A DNA stretch of 64,000 bases from a virus. A program made the position numbers and the translations under genes. Where the stretch lies: positions 1 through 64,000 of IMG/VR virus record IMGVR_UViG_3300025703_000002; one strand, 5' to 3'. Under the pieces are notes generated by a model. That model was not told the DNA's origin. It searched no databases and worked only from the letters and a program-made list of their open reading frames with translations. Numbering within the stretch: the first letter of the stretch is position 1; each line of letters starts with the position of its first letter. Positions 46,289 to 54,650 of the stretch are shown here, in pieces.

Positions 46289-47344
46289 ATGTTTACCTCC
46301 CACAATTCCTATAAAGATTATAGATTCAGTGACTTTATTTGCCATTCGTTCCTCTTCGAGAATCGAGAAAGAGCCCTTCATAGAAATGAATCTACTGTGT
46401 CAGGAACCTTTTCGGTCTCTCAGATAGAGGCCCTCATTAGGGAATTCTGTAATCGAGAGGAAATTTCCTATTCGCTTCAGGCTGTGAACGGATTGGATTA
46501 TGTTGTTAAGTTCACATCTGGTGGGGACACAACAGCTTTCCTCCAAATGGGTTTCGACCCTACTGGGAGAGCTAAGAGTTTTTTAGGGGCAGTCAAGACT
46601 AAGATAACATTTGTCATCTACGGAAAAGAGAGTTTCATTACGGATTTCTGTTCTTGGGTAGAGAAAAATCTTGAGCAGGAGTCGTTCTCCTCGGTAAAAT
46701 GGTTCTATACAGACAACTTCGGGAAGATTAATTCCACATACCTCTCGGTGGATTCTCCCGGAAAGATCTATGATGAATTTTATCCCTTTCTTGAAGGCGG
46801 CGTTTCTCATTTTCTAGAGAAGTTTCTTGCTTCGAATGAGTCGATTCTTATTCTGCTCGGACCACCAGGAACTGGTAAGACATCCCTGATTAGGAAGATG
46901 ATCTCCGATTATAAGAAAGAGTCTGCTATAACCTACGAGGACTCGACCCTAGAAAAAGATTGTCTATTCATAGAATTTATGACATCGGACACATTAGAAC
47001 TCTTAATTCTAGAGGACAGCGATATCCTCCTACAGAAACGAAAAGAGGGTAATAGGACGATGAATAAACTTCTGAATGTTTCAGAAGGTTTGATTAAAAA
47101 TCGACGGAAGAAGTTAATCTTTACCTCGAATGAAACCGATATCGATCGAATAGACGAAGCTTTGATTCGACCCGGGCGATGCTTCGGAACAGTCTTGTTC
47201 CGTGAACTCTCTTACCCGGAGATTTGCCTAGCTGCTAAGGCAGCCGGCGTTGATCCCCCCTCCGAAGATCGATCGTATCCTCTCGGAGAACTCTTTAATC
47301 GGACCACGTCACCGAAGTTTAGTTCTAGAGTTGGATTTCTTTGA
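46289..47344 (+). CDS. AAA ATPase (BCS1/CbbX-like core)
   Basis: Start ATG 46289 after AGAGGG; a GTG 3 bp before is possible. The N-terminal 160 residues are a beta-rich unknown domain. The AAA module has LLGPPGTGKTSLIRKM (Walker A), LILEDSDILL (Walker B) and FTSNETDIDRIDEALIRPGR (sensor and arginine finger). The 352-residue size and layout resemble protein-remodelling AAA enzymes reported beside phage amidoligase systems. Substrate unknown. Confidence 0.75.
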   Translation: MFTSHNSYKDYRFSDFICHSFLFENRERALHRNESTVSGTFSVSQIEALIREFCNREEISYSLQAVNGLDYVVKFTSGGDTTAFLQMGFDPTGRAKSFLGAVKTKITFVIYGKESFITDFCSWVEKNLEQESFSSVKWFYTDNFGKINSTYLSVDSPGKIYDEFYPFLEGGVSHFLEKFLASNESILILLGPPGTGKTSLIRKMISDYKKESAITYEDSTLEKDCLFIEFMTSDTLELLILEDSDILLQKRKEGNRTMNKLLNVSEGLIKNRRKKLIFTSNETDIDRIDEALIRPGRCFGTVLFRELSYPEICLAAKAAGVDPPSEDRSYPLGELFNRTTSPKFSSRVGFL

Positions 47345-47733
47345 TGCTACCCCTGTTTCTTCTACTCCTTGTATCCCATTTTGTCGCGGACTTCGTATGC
47401 CAGACTCATTGGCAGGCAACAAATAAGAGTAAAAATAATGCGGCATTGCTAGAACATGTCGCAACCTATACTGTCGTGATGGCACTTACGAGTTGGTTCA
47501 TTTCCCCCCTTTTCCCCCGTCTAGGAGAGAGCCGGGACCTTCTTGCGACGTGCCTCCTATTCTCTTTCGGAAATGGTGCCCTTCACTTCGGGACAGACTA
47601 CGTGACCTCAAGGATCAGCTCAAAGCTTTACGCCAAGAAAGACTTCCATAACTTCTTTGTAGTAATCGGATTCGACCAGTTAATCCATCAGGTTACTTTG
47701 GCGGGTACTATGTACCTTGCATTTTATAGATAG
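47344..47733 (+). CDS. DUF3307 membrane protein
   Basis: A 129-residue multi-helix membrane protein: LLVSHFVADFVCQTHWQATN at the start, LLEHVATYTVV, FGTDYVTSRI, and IGFDQLIHQVTL at the end. The conserved His and Asp residues match DUF3307. The family is widespread but of unknown function; a membrane-metal role is suspected. I use ATG 47344. Confidence 0.7.
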   Translation: MLPLFLLLLVSHFVADFVCQTHWQATNKSKNNAALLEHVATYTVVMALTSWFISPLFPRLGESRDLLATCLLFSFGNGALHFGTDYVTSRISSKLYAKKDFHNFFVVIGFDQLIHQVTLAGTMYLAFYR

Positions 47734-47757
47734 GAGATCACCCTGAAAGCCCCTCCC

Positions 47758-48246
47758 ATGACCCCTCCCGATCTCGACCCCGTGCAGTTGGAATCGCTGG
47801 CGAAGGTGGCCGAGCGCCTTGAAGCCCATAATCAACTGCCCGTTCCAATGACCTACGCATTCGATCAATCCTATTTCAGCGCGCATATGTCGCCAGCGCT
47901 ATTTATCGCCCTCCTAGCCAGATGCAAAGCGGTGGAGGTTGAAGTCGAGCGCTATCGCGATGAAATTGAGAATCACACTTCCGATCTCGCCCTTGCGATC
48001 TGCATCGCAAATTATTACGATCTTGCGCGCGAGGTTGGTGCTGATCCGAAGATGGCACCGTTTGATGGCATCTTAGAGAAGTTTCGCCAGCTAATCGCCG
48101 AACGCGACGCAGCTACTGCCCTGGTCATCGACGCCGTGCTTGTGGAGGTCAGGAAGAAAGAGCCACTAGAGGATTGGGCGGTAAAGCGCCCTCGCACCGC
48201 CGCAGAAATCGAAGCCGCGATAGAGAAGCTTAGGAGGAGCGAGTGA
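47758..48246 (+). CDS. Islet gene 1, 162 aa hypothetical
   Basis: An acidic, mostly helical protein (LESLAKVAERLEAHNQLPVP, ALFIALLARCKAVEVEVERY). Base and codon use are GC-rich and unlike the flanking phage genes. It is the first gene of a 1.5-kb islet (47.74-49.23 kb). Such helical ead/Ea22-like proteins occur as accessory genes in temperate phages, but I cannot name a family. Confidence 0.5.
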   Translation: MTPPDLDPVQLESLAKVAERLEAHNQLPVPMTYAFDQSYFSAHMSPALFIALLARCKAVEVEVERYRDEIENHTSDLALAICIANYYDLAREVGADPKMAPFDGILEKFRQLIAERDAATALVIDAVLVEVRKKEPLEDWAVKRPRTAAEIEAAIEKLRRSE

Positions 48247-48512
48247 CACGCAAAGCCGAAACGATCGAGTCTATGACGCGCGCCCATTGTTGCCCTGACG
48301 GCTGCATGTACCCTGGCTGTAACCATGCGCGCACCGCGCTGGGCAAAGCGCGCATGTCAGCCGCCCTCTCCGTCGTCCGAGCGATCGTGTTCGAGGAAGT
48401 AGATCAAGTCGCGGCGCATTACTGCACACAAGAGGCGATCGAGTTCGCCAACCAGTTCAAAGCCGCGCTGATCGAGCGTTTGGGAAAAGGAGAACCACAT
48501 GAAAAGCGTTGA
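48243..48512 (+). CDS. Islet gene 2, 89 aa hypothetical
   Basis: It contains CCPDGCMYPGC (possible zinc/metal site) and a helical C-terminus AIEFANQFKAALIERLGKG. The segment encoding LIERLG is repeated at DNA level 240 bp downstream. It overlaps neighbouring genes. Confidence 0.5.
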   Translation: MTRKAETIESMTRAHCCPDGCMYPGCNHARTALGKARMSAALSVVRAIVFEEVDQVAAHYCTQEAIEFANQFKAALIERLGKGEPHEKR

Positions 48513-48725
48513 ATTTTGCTATTGGCTGCAAGGCATGTTCGAACTCGCGAACCCTAAAACGCTGGATGAAAATCAAACAGAACTAATTCGCCGACATCTT
48601 GCGATGGCGTTTCAGCATGACATCGATAAAAAAGTATCGCCGGAGGATAGCCAAATATTGAACAACTTGCACCACGGCAACCCGCCGAATATGCCGGTTA
48701 TGCGGTGCTGATCGAGCGTTTGGGA
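48467..48725 (+). repeat. 19-bp direct repeat flanking an islet gene
   Basis: The 19-bp sequence gctgatcgagcgtttggga occurs at 48467-48485, inside islet gene 2, and again at 48707-48725, out of gene context after islet gene 3. The spacing is exactly 240 bp. It marks a duplication/deletion or recombination scar where a second copy of an islet-gene-2-like end was left. Confidence 0.7.
48499..48711 (+). CDS. Islet gene 3, 70 aa phage accessory protein
   Basis: KSVEFCYWLQGMFELANPKT and LIRRHLAMAFQHDIDKKV form a small helical protein of a type common in temperate phages (VEFCYWLQG-F-E-L pattern). Its ATG overlaps islet gene 2. Function unknown. Confidence 0.6.
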   Translation: MKSVEFCYWLQGMFELANPKTLDENQTELIRRHLAMAFQHDIDKKVSPEDSQILNNLHHGNPPNMPVMRC

Positions 48726-48733
48726 GGTGGGAA

Positions 48734-48937
48734 GTGATGTTTGATCCAGACATAGGAATGGGCTGCTGTATCGGATGCGTCGGGTGTGGTTTGGGTATTT
48801 CTCTTATTGCAGATTGGAGTGCGGTATTCGTATGTGCTTTTATGTTTTGCGTTTATGGCATTGCAACTTTTATTAGCGTGTTGGTGCGGCGATATCGAAT
48901 CGTCCGCCGCACCCCCGAACCCGAGGAACGATCATGA
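48734..48937 (+). CDS. Islet gene 4, small membrane protein
   Basis: A 67-residue protein with CCIGCVGCGLGIS and one or two transmembrane helices, ending in a basic RRYRIVRRTPEPEERS tail. It is less GC-rich than its neighbours. No family. Confidence 0.45.
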   Translation: MMFDPDIGMGCCIGCVGCGLGISLIADWSAVFVCAFMFCVYGIATFISVLVRRYRIVRRTPEPEERS

Positions 48938-49233
48938 GCTTTGACACAATCGCAATTCTTAAGGACAACGAATTGCTTCGCGCCGAAATCACCCGCCTCA
49001 CCGAAGCGCTTGAGAAGGCAATGAAGAAGATAGAGAAGATGCGGGAGACCAGCTTTGTTGCTCAGGTGACAATCGAACAGATGCGTCCTTACTTCACACA
49101 CTGGGACAGTCAAGTGCGAGGGCACGGTCCCCAGTCGTCGATATGGCATACCAGCGACACGCCAGTAACCTACAAACATCATGAAGCCGTGCTCGCCGCC
49201 CTCGTGTCTCCCGCCGAGAAGGATTCACAATGA
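48934..49233 (+). CDS. Islet gene 5, coiled-coil protein
   Basis: 99 residues; the first 45 form a coiled coil (LLRAEITRLTEALEKAMKKI). The C-terminal HHEAVLAALVSPAEK motif occurs in many small phage accessory proteins. It overlaps the HAD gene as ATGA, where the composition returns to the main phage type. Confidence 0.5.
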   Translation: MSFDTIAILKDNELLRAEITRLTEALEKAMKKIEKMRETSFVAQVTIEQMRPYFTHWDSQVRGHGPQSSIWHTSDTPVTYKHHEAVLAALVSPAEKDSQ

Positions 49234-49727
49234 CAAGAGCAGTTATCTTCGACATTGACGGGACACTTAGTAATCCCGAACATCGGCTTCATTTCGTCAG
49301 AGGTCCTAAGAAGGACTGGGACTCATTCTTCGCGGGGCTTTCCGACGATCCTCCGGCAAAGAATATTCTGGATCTTTGTCAGGAACTTTCCTTTGGAAGC
49401 AAGATCCTAGTGGCCACAGGACGACCTGAGAAGTATCGATGTGCTACTAAGCGATGGTTAGATTCCTTTGGAGTCTACCTCGATCAACTTTATATACGGC
49501 CTGACGATGATACCCGTCCGGACCACATCGTAAAGTCCCAGATCCTCGATGGTATTTATGCGGATGGCTATGAGCCTTGGCTTGTTATCGATGATCGTCA
49601 GTCTGTTGTCGAGATGTGGAGGGATCGTGGACTGACGTGTCTACAATGCCGTTCTGACGTTCCAGGAAAGGTTCGTCCTGGGTATACTCCATCATACGCA
49701 ATGAATAGAATCGAGGAAGAGGTATGA
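49230..49727 (+). CDS. HAD phosphatase (polynucleotide 3'-phosphatase-like)
   Basis: A 165-residue HAD enzyme: FDIDGTLS (nucleophile and acid Asp), ILVATGRPEKYR (motif II) and DDRQSVVEMWRD (motif III/IV acids). It resembles the phosphatase half of T4 polynucleotide kinase and phage nucleotidases. It could act on nucleic-acid 3-prime ends or nucleotides. Confidence 0.75.
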   Translation: MTRAVIFDIDGTLSNPEHRLHFVRGPKKDWDSFFAGLSDDPPAKNILDLCQELSFGSKILVATGRPEKYRCATKRWLDSFGVYLDQLYIRPDDDTRPDHIVKSQILDGIYADGYEPWLVIDDRQSVVEMWRDRGLTCLQCRSDVPGKVRPGYTPSYAMNRIEEEV

Positions 49728-49936
49728 GTTACAAGAGAGTTAAAATCAAAGTCTGTGACTGGGTTCGCCCGCAGTCTAAACAATATAATGCCGAAGAGTT
49801 CATGCAGAAGATTAAAGAGGCTTATTCCTACATCCAAGAAGCAGACGATTCCGGGAGTGTCGATCATTGCGCCTCCCAATTTCAGGACTACTTCATTGAG
49901 ACAGAGTACATTTCTACAGAAGATGGGGGTATTTAG
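49724..49936 (+). CDS. Hypothetical protein, 70 aa
   Basis: It overlaps the HAD stop as ATGA. It begins basic (YKRVKIKVCDWVRPQSKQY) and ends acidic, helical in the middle. No family. Confidence 0.4.
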   Translation: MSYKRVKIKVCDWVRPQSKQYNAEEFMQKIKEAYSYIQEADDSGSVDHCASQFQDYFIETEYISTEDGGI

Positions 49937-50484
49937 TGGCAGAGATCTACTTTGTGTCTGATACTCATTTTTGCCACGGAAATCTGATTCATTTCGAAGG
50001 GGGCCGTCCAGAGTTCTCCTGTGCCGACGAGATGAATGAGACGATGATCTCTAGGTGGAACTCAGTCATCCGGGAGCAGGACAAAGTTTACCATCTCGGA
50101 GACGTCACGTTCCGTTATGACGGTAAGTTTAAGGAGATCATGTCTCGATTGAAAGGCCATAAGAGACTTATCGTAGGCAACCACGACCACATAAAGAATC
50201 CTGCCCTACAGATTCATTTTGAGAAGATCGATCTCTGGACGGGAGGAAAATTTAAACACCTCGGCTTTATTGGGAGTCATGTACCGATCCACCCCGGTCA
50301 CTTTGGTAAATGGCCTCTAAACGTCCATGGGCATACCCACAGAAGGTTTGTTATGGAAACTCTAGGTGAACTGGATAATTATGGAGAGATTCCCGATCCT
50401 CGATACATGAATATCTGCGTCGAGCAGACCGATTATACCCCGATTCACGTCGATGTGATTATTGAAAGGGTTAAAGAACTCTGA
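49936..50484 (+). CDS. Metallophosphoesterase 1
   Basis: A 182-residue calcineurin-like enzyme from GTG 49936: FVSDTHFCHGN, HLGDVTF, VGNHDH, SHVPIHPG and NVHGHTHR supply the two-metal site. It belongs to the small single-domain phosphoesterases (YfcE-like size). Possible substrates are nucleotides or nucleic-acid ends. It is the last gene before promoter P5. Confidence 0.75.
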   Translation: MAEIYFVSDTHFCHGNLIHFEGGRPEFSCADEMNETMISRWNSVIREQDKVYHLGDVTFRYDGKFKEIMSRLKGHKRLIVGNHDHIKNPALQIHFEKIDLWTGGKFKHLGFIGSHVPIHPGHFGKWPLNVHGHTHRRFVMETLGELDNYGEIPDPRYMNICVEQTDYTPIHVDVIIERVKEL

Positions 50485-50492
50485 TAAAAGGC

Positions 50493-50546
50493 TTGACATT
50501 CTTTCTAGATATGGTATTATATATTTAAGGTAGTGATTCCTACCTT
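50493..50546 (+). promoter_or_regulatory. Promoter P5 with leader hairpin
   Basis: TTGACA (50493-50498), a 16-bp spacer and TATTAT (50515-50520) preceded by TGG. A 7-bp hairpin (50527-50533/50540-50546) with ACCTT in its 3-prime arm follows directly. It is the strongest plus-strand promoter match and drives SSB and recombination genes. Confidence 0.75.
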
Positions 50547-50572
50547 CGATTTCAATAAGGAAGAAAATTAGT

Positions 50573-51058
50573 ATGGCCGGAACAATTCGCTACGTGTTTT
50601 ACGGTAAGGCTAAGTGGCTCAAGTATGACAAGCCCGATCCGAAGTATAACAAGTACGGTCTAGACCTTTACCTTGACGACCAGAGTCTCCGACTCTTTAA
50701 GAAATCAGGTCTTCAACTCCAACTTCGAGACTCCGAAGACGGAATTTATGTGAAGTTCTCGCGGGCAGCCCAGAAGATCATCAAGCAGGGGCTCGTTGAG
50801 CAGGGGTCTCCGGAGGTTGTGTTTACTGGTGGAGAGAAGCCTGGGACGTTGATCGGCAACGGTTCAGAAGTCGCCGTGACCGTCTCTGTCTACGACACCG
50901 TGAAAGGCAAGGGACATACCTGGGAGTCTGTAGAGGTTCTGAACCTTGTCCCGTATGAAGGTGGAACGATTGACGCCCACGAAGAGATTCCTGACGAGCC
51001 TGTGAAGGACGCTAAGGGTTCTTCTAAGGCGGCGCTGTCCGATACTCTACCATTTTAA
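50573..51058 (+). CDS. Single-stranded DNA-binding protein, T7 gp2.5-like
   Basis: A 161-residue OB-fold type protein with IRYVFYGKAKWLKYDKPDPK and SEVAVTVSVYDTVKGKGHTW. It has a flexible acidic tail (HEEIPDEPVKD) ending in hydrophobic DTLPF, as in phage SSBs whose terminal Phe contacts the polymerase. Its strong promoter agrees with high expression. Confidence 0.75.
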   Translation: MAGTIRYVFYGKAKWLKYDKPDPKYNKYGLDLYLDDQSLRLFKKSGLQLQLRDSEDGIYVKFSRAAQKIIKQGLVEQGSPEVVFTGGEKPGTLIGNGSEVAVTVSVYDTVKGKGHTWESVEVLNLVPYEGGTIDAHEEIPDEPVKDAKGSSKAALSDTLPF

Positions 51059-51579
51059 TGGCACGACACGAACAGAGTGTCGGTCGATCCGACGAATGGT
51101 TCACTCCAGAGTATGTGTTTGACGCCTTGGAGAGTTGGTTCGATCTTGATGTAGCGAGCCCAGGGAAGGCAATAACGCCGTGGATTCCTGCTGCTCGGTG
51201 TTTAACTAAAGAGGATAATGGACTAACAGCCGAATGGGGGGATAACTTCGTTTGGATGAATCCTCCGTTTGGGGAAAGAAACGGGTTAATCCCGTGGCTC
51301 GAAAAGTTCTTTAACCATCAAAACGGGATTGCTCTTGTTCCAGACCGAACATCGACACCGTGGTGGCAAGAGTATGTTTCTAAGGCTGATCTAGTCCTCT
51401 TCGTTTCTCCGAAAATAAAGTTCATTGATGTCTTTGGAAGAATCGGGAGATCTCCGGCACAGGGGACATGCCTGTTATCCTTAGGACGGACAGGTAGTAA
51501 TGCCCTTCAGCGGGCGTATCAAAAGGGTCTCGGAGTTCTCTTTTCTCCAGAGAAGGTTTGGGGATATTATGATAATTGA
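51058..51579 (+). CDS. DNA N6-adenine methyltransferase (phage Dam-like)
   Basis: A 173-residue protein of the phage Dam type: SDEWFTPEYVFDALESWFDL at the start, WMNPPFGERNG as catalytic NPPF motif and PAQGTCLLSLGR. It should methylate adenine, perhaps to evade host restriction. It begins at the SSB stop (TAATG). Confidence 0.75.
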   Translation: MARHEQSVGRSDEWFTPEYVFDALESWFDLDVASPGKAITPWIPAARCLTKEDNGLTAEWGDNFVWMNPPFGERNGLIPWLEKFFNHQNGIALVPDRTSTPWWQEYVSKADLVLFVSPKIKFIDVFGRIGRSPAQGTCLLSLGRTGSNALQRAYQKGLGVLFSPEKVWGYYDN

Positions 51580-52414
51580 CACCCTTGTCCAAGACATCTA
51601 TAACCTCTTCAAGGAGCCCCAGGATGTTTCAGATGCTGGCGCGGCCGATCTCGGTTCTAGGCTTGCTAGTTGTGTCTCTGCTAGACTGTCTGAGCATCGT
51701 GGCTCTGATCGTCTTCGGCTTAGTAACTTTGGAGTTCCTTGTGACAGGCAACTTTGGCTGAAGATTAATGAGCCTTCCTGCGTTGAGCCCCTGAAGCCAG
51801 AGACTCTGATAATGTTTCTCATCGGAGACGTCATCGAACTGATAACGCTCTTCCTTGCGAAACAGGCAGGACATACAGTCGAGGGTCAACAAGACGAGCT
51901 TGATCTAGAAGGGATTCTCGGACATCGAGACGCCGTGATTGACGGGAGACTCACTGACGTTAAGTCAGCCTCCCCGTTCTCGTTTGAGAAGTTTGAAAAG
52001 CACGGACTTCTAGGTAATGATCCGTTTGGGTACACGGCCCAGTTAGGGGGGTATCTTGCAGCGTCTCAGGACGATCCGCTGGTTCAGGACAAGACCGAAG
52101 GGTCTTTCCTCGTGGTTAACAAGGTTACAGGTGAGCTCTGTCTAGACACGTATACATACCATCCGGATTTCTCACCTAACCGAGAGTTGGCTAGAGACGC
52201 CCAGGAGATGCTCAAAGGTCCTATGCCTGAGAGAGCATTCTCTGACAAAGACTTCGGGAAGAGTGGTAACAGATGTCTCGGGACTGAGTGCAAATATTGC
52301 TCAGTAAAGTTTAGGTGTTTCTCCGGTCTCCGGGAGTTCGAGTACTCGAATGGTTCCGTTTATTTAACGAAAGTTGTGGATCTCCCTAAGGTTCCTGAAG
52401 TAGTCCAAGAATGA
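51569..52414 (+). CDS. PD-(D/E)XK nuclease (Cas4/RecB-like exonuclease)
   Basis: Start ATG 51569 after GGGGATATT; 281 residues. Nuclease motifs: GHRDAVIDGRLTDVKSASPF (His, Asp and D-x-K) and FGYTAQLGGYLAAS. A C-terminal Cys cluster (CLGTECKYCSVKFRC) may hold a metal, as in Cas4-like enzymes. It is a likely 5-prime exonuclease for recombination and host-DNA degradation, in the place of T7 gp6. Confidence 0.7.
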   Translation: MIIDTLVQDIYNLFKEPQDVSDAGAADLGSRLASCVSARLSEHRGSDRLRLSNFGVPCDRQLWLKINEPSCVEPLKPETLIMFLIGDVIELITLFLAKQAGHTVEGQQDELDLEGILGHRDAVIDGRLTDVKSASPFSFEKFEKHGLLGNDPFGYTAQLGGYLAASQDDPLVQDKTEGSFLVVNKVTGELCLDTYTYHPDFSPNRELARDAQEMLKGPMPERAFSDKDFGKSGNRCLGTECKYCSVKFRCFSGLREFEYSNGSVYLTKVVDLPKVPEVVQE

Positions 52415-52755
52415 CACCACAAGAGAAACGGCGTGATTCTTATCTTAAGAGAATGTATGGAATCACGCTAAAGGACTTCAACCGGATCTTAAAGGATCAG
52501 AAAGGTTGCTGCCCGGTATGCCTCAGGAAGTTCAGAGACCTCCCAGGGACCCCCCATGTCGATCATAATCACCTGACGGGGGAGATTCGCGGCCTACTCT
52601 GCGCATATGACAACCATAGAGTCGTTGGTAGACACAGAGATCCTGAACTCCTCCGGCGTGTGGCAGATTATGTAGAAGGTCCTCATACGGGGTTCTTTGC
52701 CCCTAAGAAGAAGAGAAATGGGAAAACGAAGCGACTTCCAAAGAAAACCTCGTGA
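52411..52755 (+). CDS. Endonuclease VII with altered zinc ligand
   Basis: A 114-residue recombination endonuclease VII: CPVC, HVDHNHLTGEIRGLLC and the helix PELLRRVADYV. The usual second CxxC pair is C64-A-Y-D67, with Asp replacing the second Cys, while catalytic His/Asn are kept. It should resolve branched DNA before packaging if zinc binding is retained. It overlaps the neighbouring genes. Confidence 0.75.
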   Translation: MTPQEKRRDSYLKRMYGITLKDFNRILKDQKGCCPVCLRKFRDLPGTPHVDHNHLTGEIRGLLCAYDNHRVVGRHRDPELLRRVADYVEGPHTGFFAPKKKRNGKTKRLPKKTS

Positions 52756-53263
52756 TTTCTATCCGACTCCATTTGAAGCAGTTCTTCCACTCCGGCCACA
52801 CCTACCAAGACATTCTTTATTTATTGAACCTTGTGCGGGTGACGGACGACTCGTAGATCACCTGCAAATACTAGATCAGATCTGCTGTGACGCCTATGAT
52901 ATTGAACCTCAGTCAGAAGCTGTTAGAAAGGCAGATGTCTTAGTAGAGTCTGTACGTCGTCGGATGACGTATATAACTAATCCTCCGTGGGATCGAAAGA
53001 TTCTCCACCCCTTGATCGAGCGTCTTTTGGACGGAGGGGCTCACTCTTGGCTTCTGTTCGATGCCGATTGGATGCACACGAAGCAGGCGTCTAGGTACAT
53101 GCCATGGTGCTCTAAGATCGTCTCAGTCGGCAGGGTTAAATGGATACCTGATTCTAAGATGACAGGAAAAGACAACTGCTGTTGGTACGAGTTTTCACCC
53201 CAACTGTACGAATCAGAAAAATTTGATAAGGGGCCGTCTACTGTCTTTTATCCAAGAGCATAA
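52718..53263 (+). CDS. SAM-dependent DNA methyltransferase-like protein
   Basis: Start ATG 52718 (MGKRSDFQRKPRDFYPTPFE). The FYPTP opening, EPCAGDGRLVDHL (SAM-binding) and NPPWDRKILHPLI (catalytic NPPW) motifs define a class I N6-adenine or N4-cytosine methyltransferase of 181 residues. It may be a second modification enzyme beside the Dam-like one, or an inactive relative. Confidence 0.7.
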   Translation: MGKRSDFQRKPRDFYPTPFEAVLPLRPHLPRHSLFIEPCAGDGRLVDHLQILDQICCDAYDIEPQSEAVRKADVLVESVRRRMTYITNPPWDRKILHPLIERLLDGGAHSWLLFDADWMHTKQASRYMPWCSKIVSVGRVKWIPDSKMTGKDNCCWYEFSPQLYESEKFDKGPSTVFYPRA

Positions 53264-53279
53264 TTAAGAAAGAAAACTG

Positions 53280-53432
53280 ATGCTATTCCTATTCCTATTT
53301 TTCCTGAATTTAGGCTGCTCTATTTTGAATGTTGTGGCGCCCGGTGCAGATGCCCTTAATTATTGGGCTTCTGGGTTCGGTGCGATGTCTGCGATAAATC
53401 TTCTGGTTAATTACCTCGGTAATCTTGAATGA
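53280..53432 (+). CDS. Small membrane/lipoprotein-like peptide, 50 aa
   Basis: ATG 53280. MLFLFLFFLNLGCSILNVVA has a hydrophobic start and an N-L-G-C lipobox-like site. The rest is a second weakly hydrophobic helix (FGAMSAINLLVNYLGN). ATGA overlap with the next gene. It could be a lipoprotein at the inner or outer membrane. Confidence 0.5.
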   Translation: MLFLFLFFLNLGCSILNVVAPGADALNYWASGFGAMSAINLLVNYLGNLE

Positions 53433-54193
53433 GCCAGACTCATCTAGTGATTCCTGATATTCACGCCCACCCCTCGTATAGTAACGAGAGGGCTGACTGG
53501 CTATCTAAACTGATTATAGATGTATCCCCCGATGTTGTAATCCAGATTGGGGACGCCGCCGATATGGAATCGTTATGCTCCTACGACAAGGGCAAGAGGG
53601 CCTTCCATGGCAGGAGCTACAAGAAGGACATCGATGCCCACCTAGAGTTTCAGGAGAGGTTGTGGGGACCTGTTCGAAGACGGAAGAAGAAACTCCCGAG
53701 GACGGTCTTTCTAGAAGGGAACCACGAACATCGTATCGAGAAGGCGTTGGATCTCTCTCCTGAACTCCAGGGGACAATCGGGCTAAAGGACCTTGATCTC
53801 GACAGGTACTACGACGAAGTTATCAGATACAAGGGCCAAACACCGGGACAGGTCTGTATCGACGGAGTCACGTATGCACACTACTTCGTTTCAGGTATTA
53901 TGGGTCGAGCCCTTTCAGGGAAGCACCCGGCATACAGCCTAGTATCTGTCGGCGGAACTTCATGCACCGCAGGACACTCCCACTTAGCGGATTTTCATAT
54001 CCATTCCGGTGTGAACGGAAAGAAGACTATGGGATTGGTCTGTGGCGTCTATCAGGATTATGACTCCGAGTGGGCAGGTGTCGTGAATAACCTGTGGTGG
54101 CGTGGAGTCGTCATCAAGAGGAATGTCGAAAACGGGGTGTACGACGTTCAATTCGTAAGTCTTGATTCATTGAATCGTGAATATGGAAATTAA
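53429..54193 (+). CDS. Metallophosphoesterase 2
   Basis: A 254-residue calcineurin-like enzyme: VIPDIHAHP, QIGDAADMES, LEGNHEHRIEKA, YAHYFVSG and CTAGHSHLADFHIHS. It is larger than the first phosphoesterase and close to phage serine/threonine phosphatase-like and nucleic-acid-end enzymes. Substrate unknown. Confidence 0.75.
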   Translation: MSQTHLVIPDIHAHPSYSNERADWLSKLIIDVSPDVVIQIGDAADMESLCSYDKGKRAFHGRSYKKDIDAHLEFQERLWGPVRRRKKKLPRTVFLEGNHEHRIEKALDLSPELQGTIGLKDLDLDRYYDEVIRYKGQTPGQVCIDGVTYAHYFVSGIMGRALSGKHPAYSLVSVGGTSCTAGHSHLADFHIHSGVNGKKTMGLVCGVYQDYDSEWAGVVNNLWWRGVVIKRNVENGVYDVQFVSLDSLNREYGN

Positions 54194-54650
54194 AAAATGT
54201 TCCCATTGCAAGATTTTTCACCCTATCGATGAATTTAAATTTCGACCTAAACGTACTCACCGATTTACTCAATGCTACTCTTGTCAGAAGAAACTTAATG
54301 CAGAGAGATACCGTAAATTCAAACAGAGTGACCCCTTCCATCATCGGTGTGTTTACATAGCATCTGCGGCAAGAAGAGAAAAACTTCCATTTGATTTAAC
54401 CCGAGAGTATTTAAAAAGTATTTGGACAGGAGAATGTGCCATCTCGGGGGTATCAATAGCTTTACATGGATGTCGAAACACAGATAATCACTCAGAATTA
54501 GATCGAATTATCCCTGGACTTGGGTATGTAAAGGGAAATGTTGTGTGGTTAAGTCGTCGTTTCAATAGAATAAAGGGCGGAGCTTCTCTCGAAGAACTCG
54601 AACAGGTTGTTTCTTTCTTAAAAGAGAGATTGAAAAAGGAATATGCTTAA
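54183..54650 (+). CDS. Free-standing HNH homing endonuclease-like protein
   Basis: ATG 54183 (GTG 54177 possible) gives 155 residues. Two Cys pairs (CSHC, CYSC) are followed by CAISGVSIAL, SELDRIIPGLGYVKGNVVWL and RFNRIKGGASLEELEQ, the AP2/HNH homing-type core. It is more AT-rich than its neighbours and overlaps the phosphoesterase stop, as expected for a recently inserted mobile gene. Confidence 0.7.
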   Translation: MEIKKCSHCKIFHPIDEFKFRPKRTHRFTQCYSCQKKLNAERYRKFKQSDPFHHRCVYIASAARREKLPFDLTREYLKSIWTGECAISGVSIALHGCRNTDNHSELDRIIPGLGYVKGNVVWLSRRFNRIKGGASLEELEQVVSFLKERLKKEYA

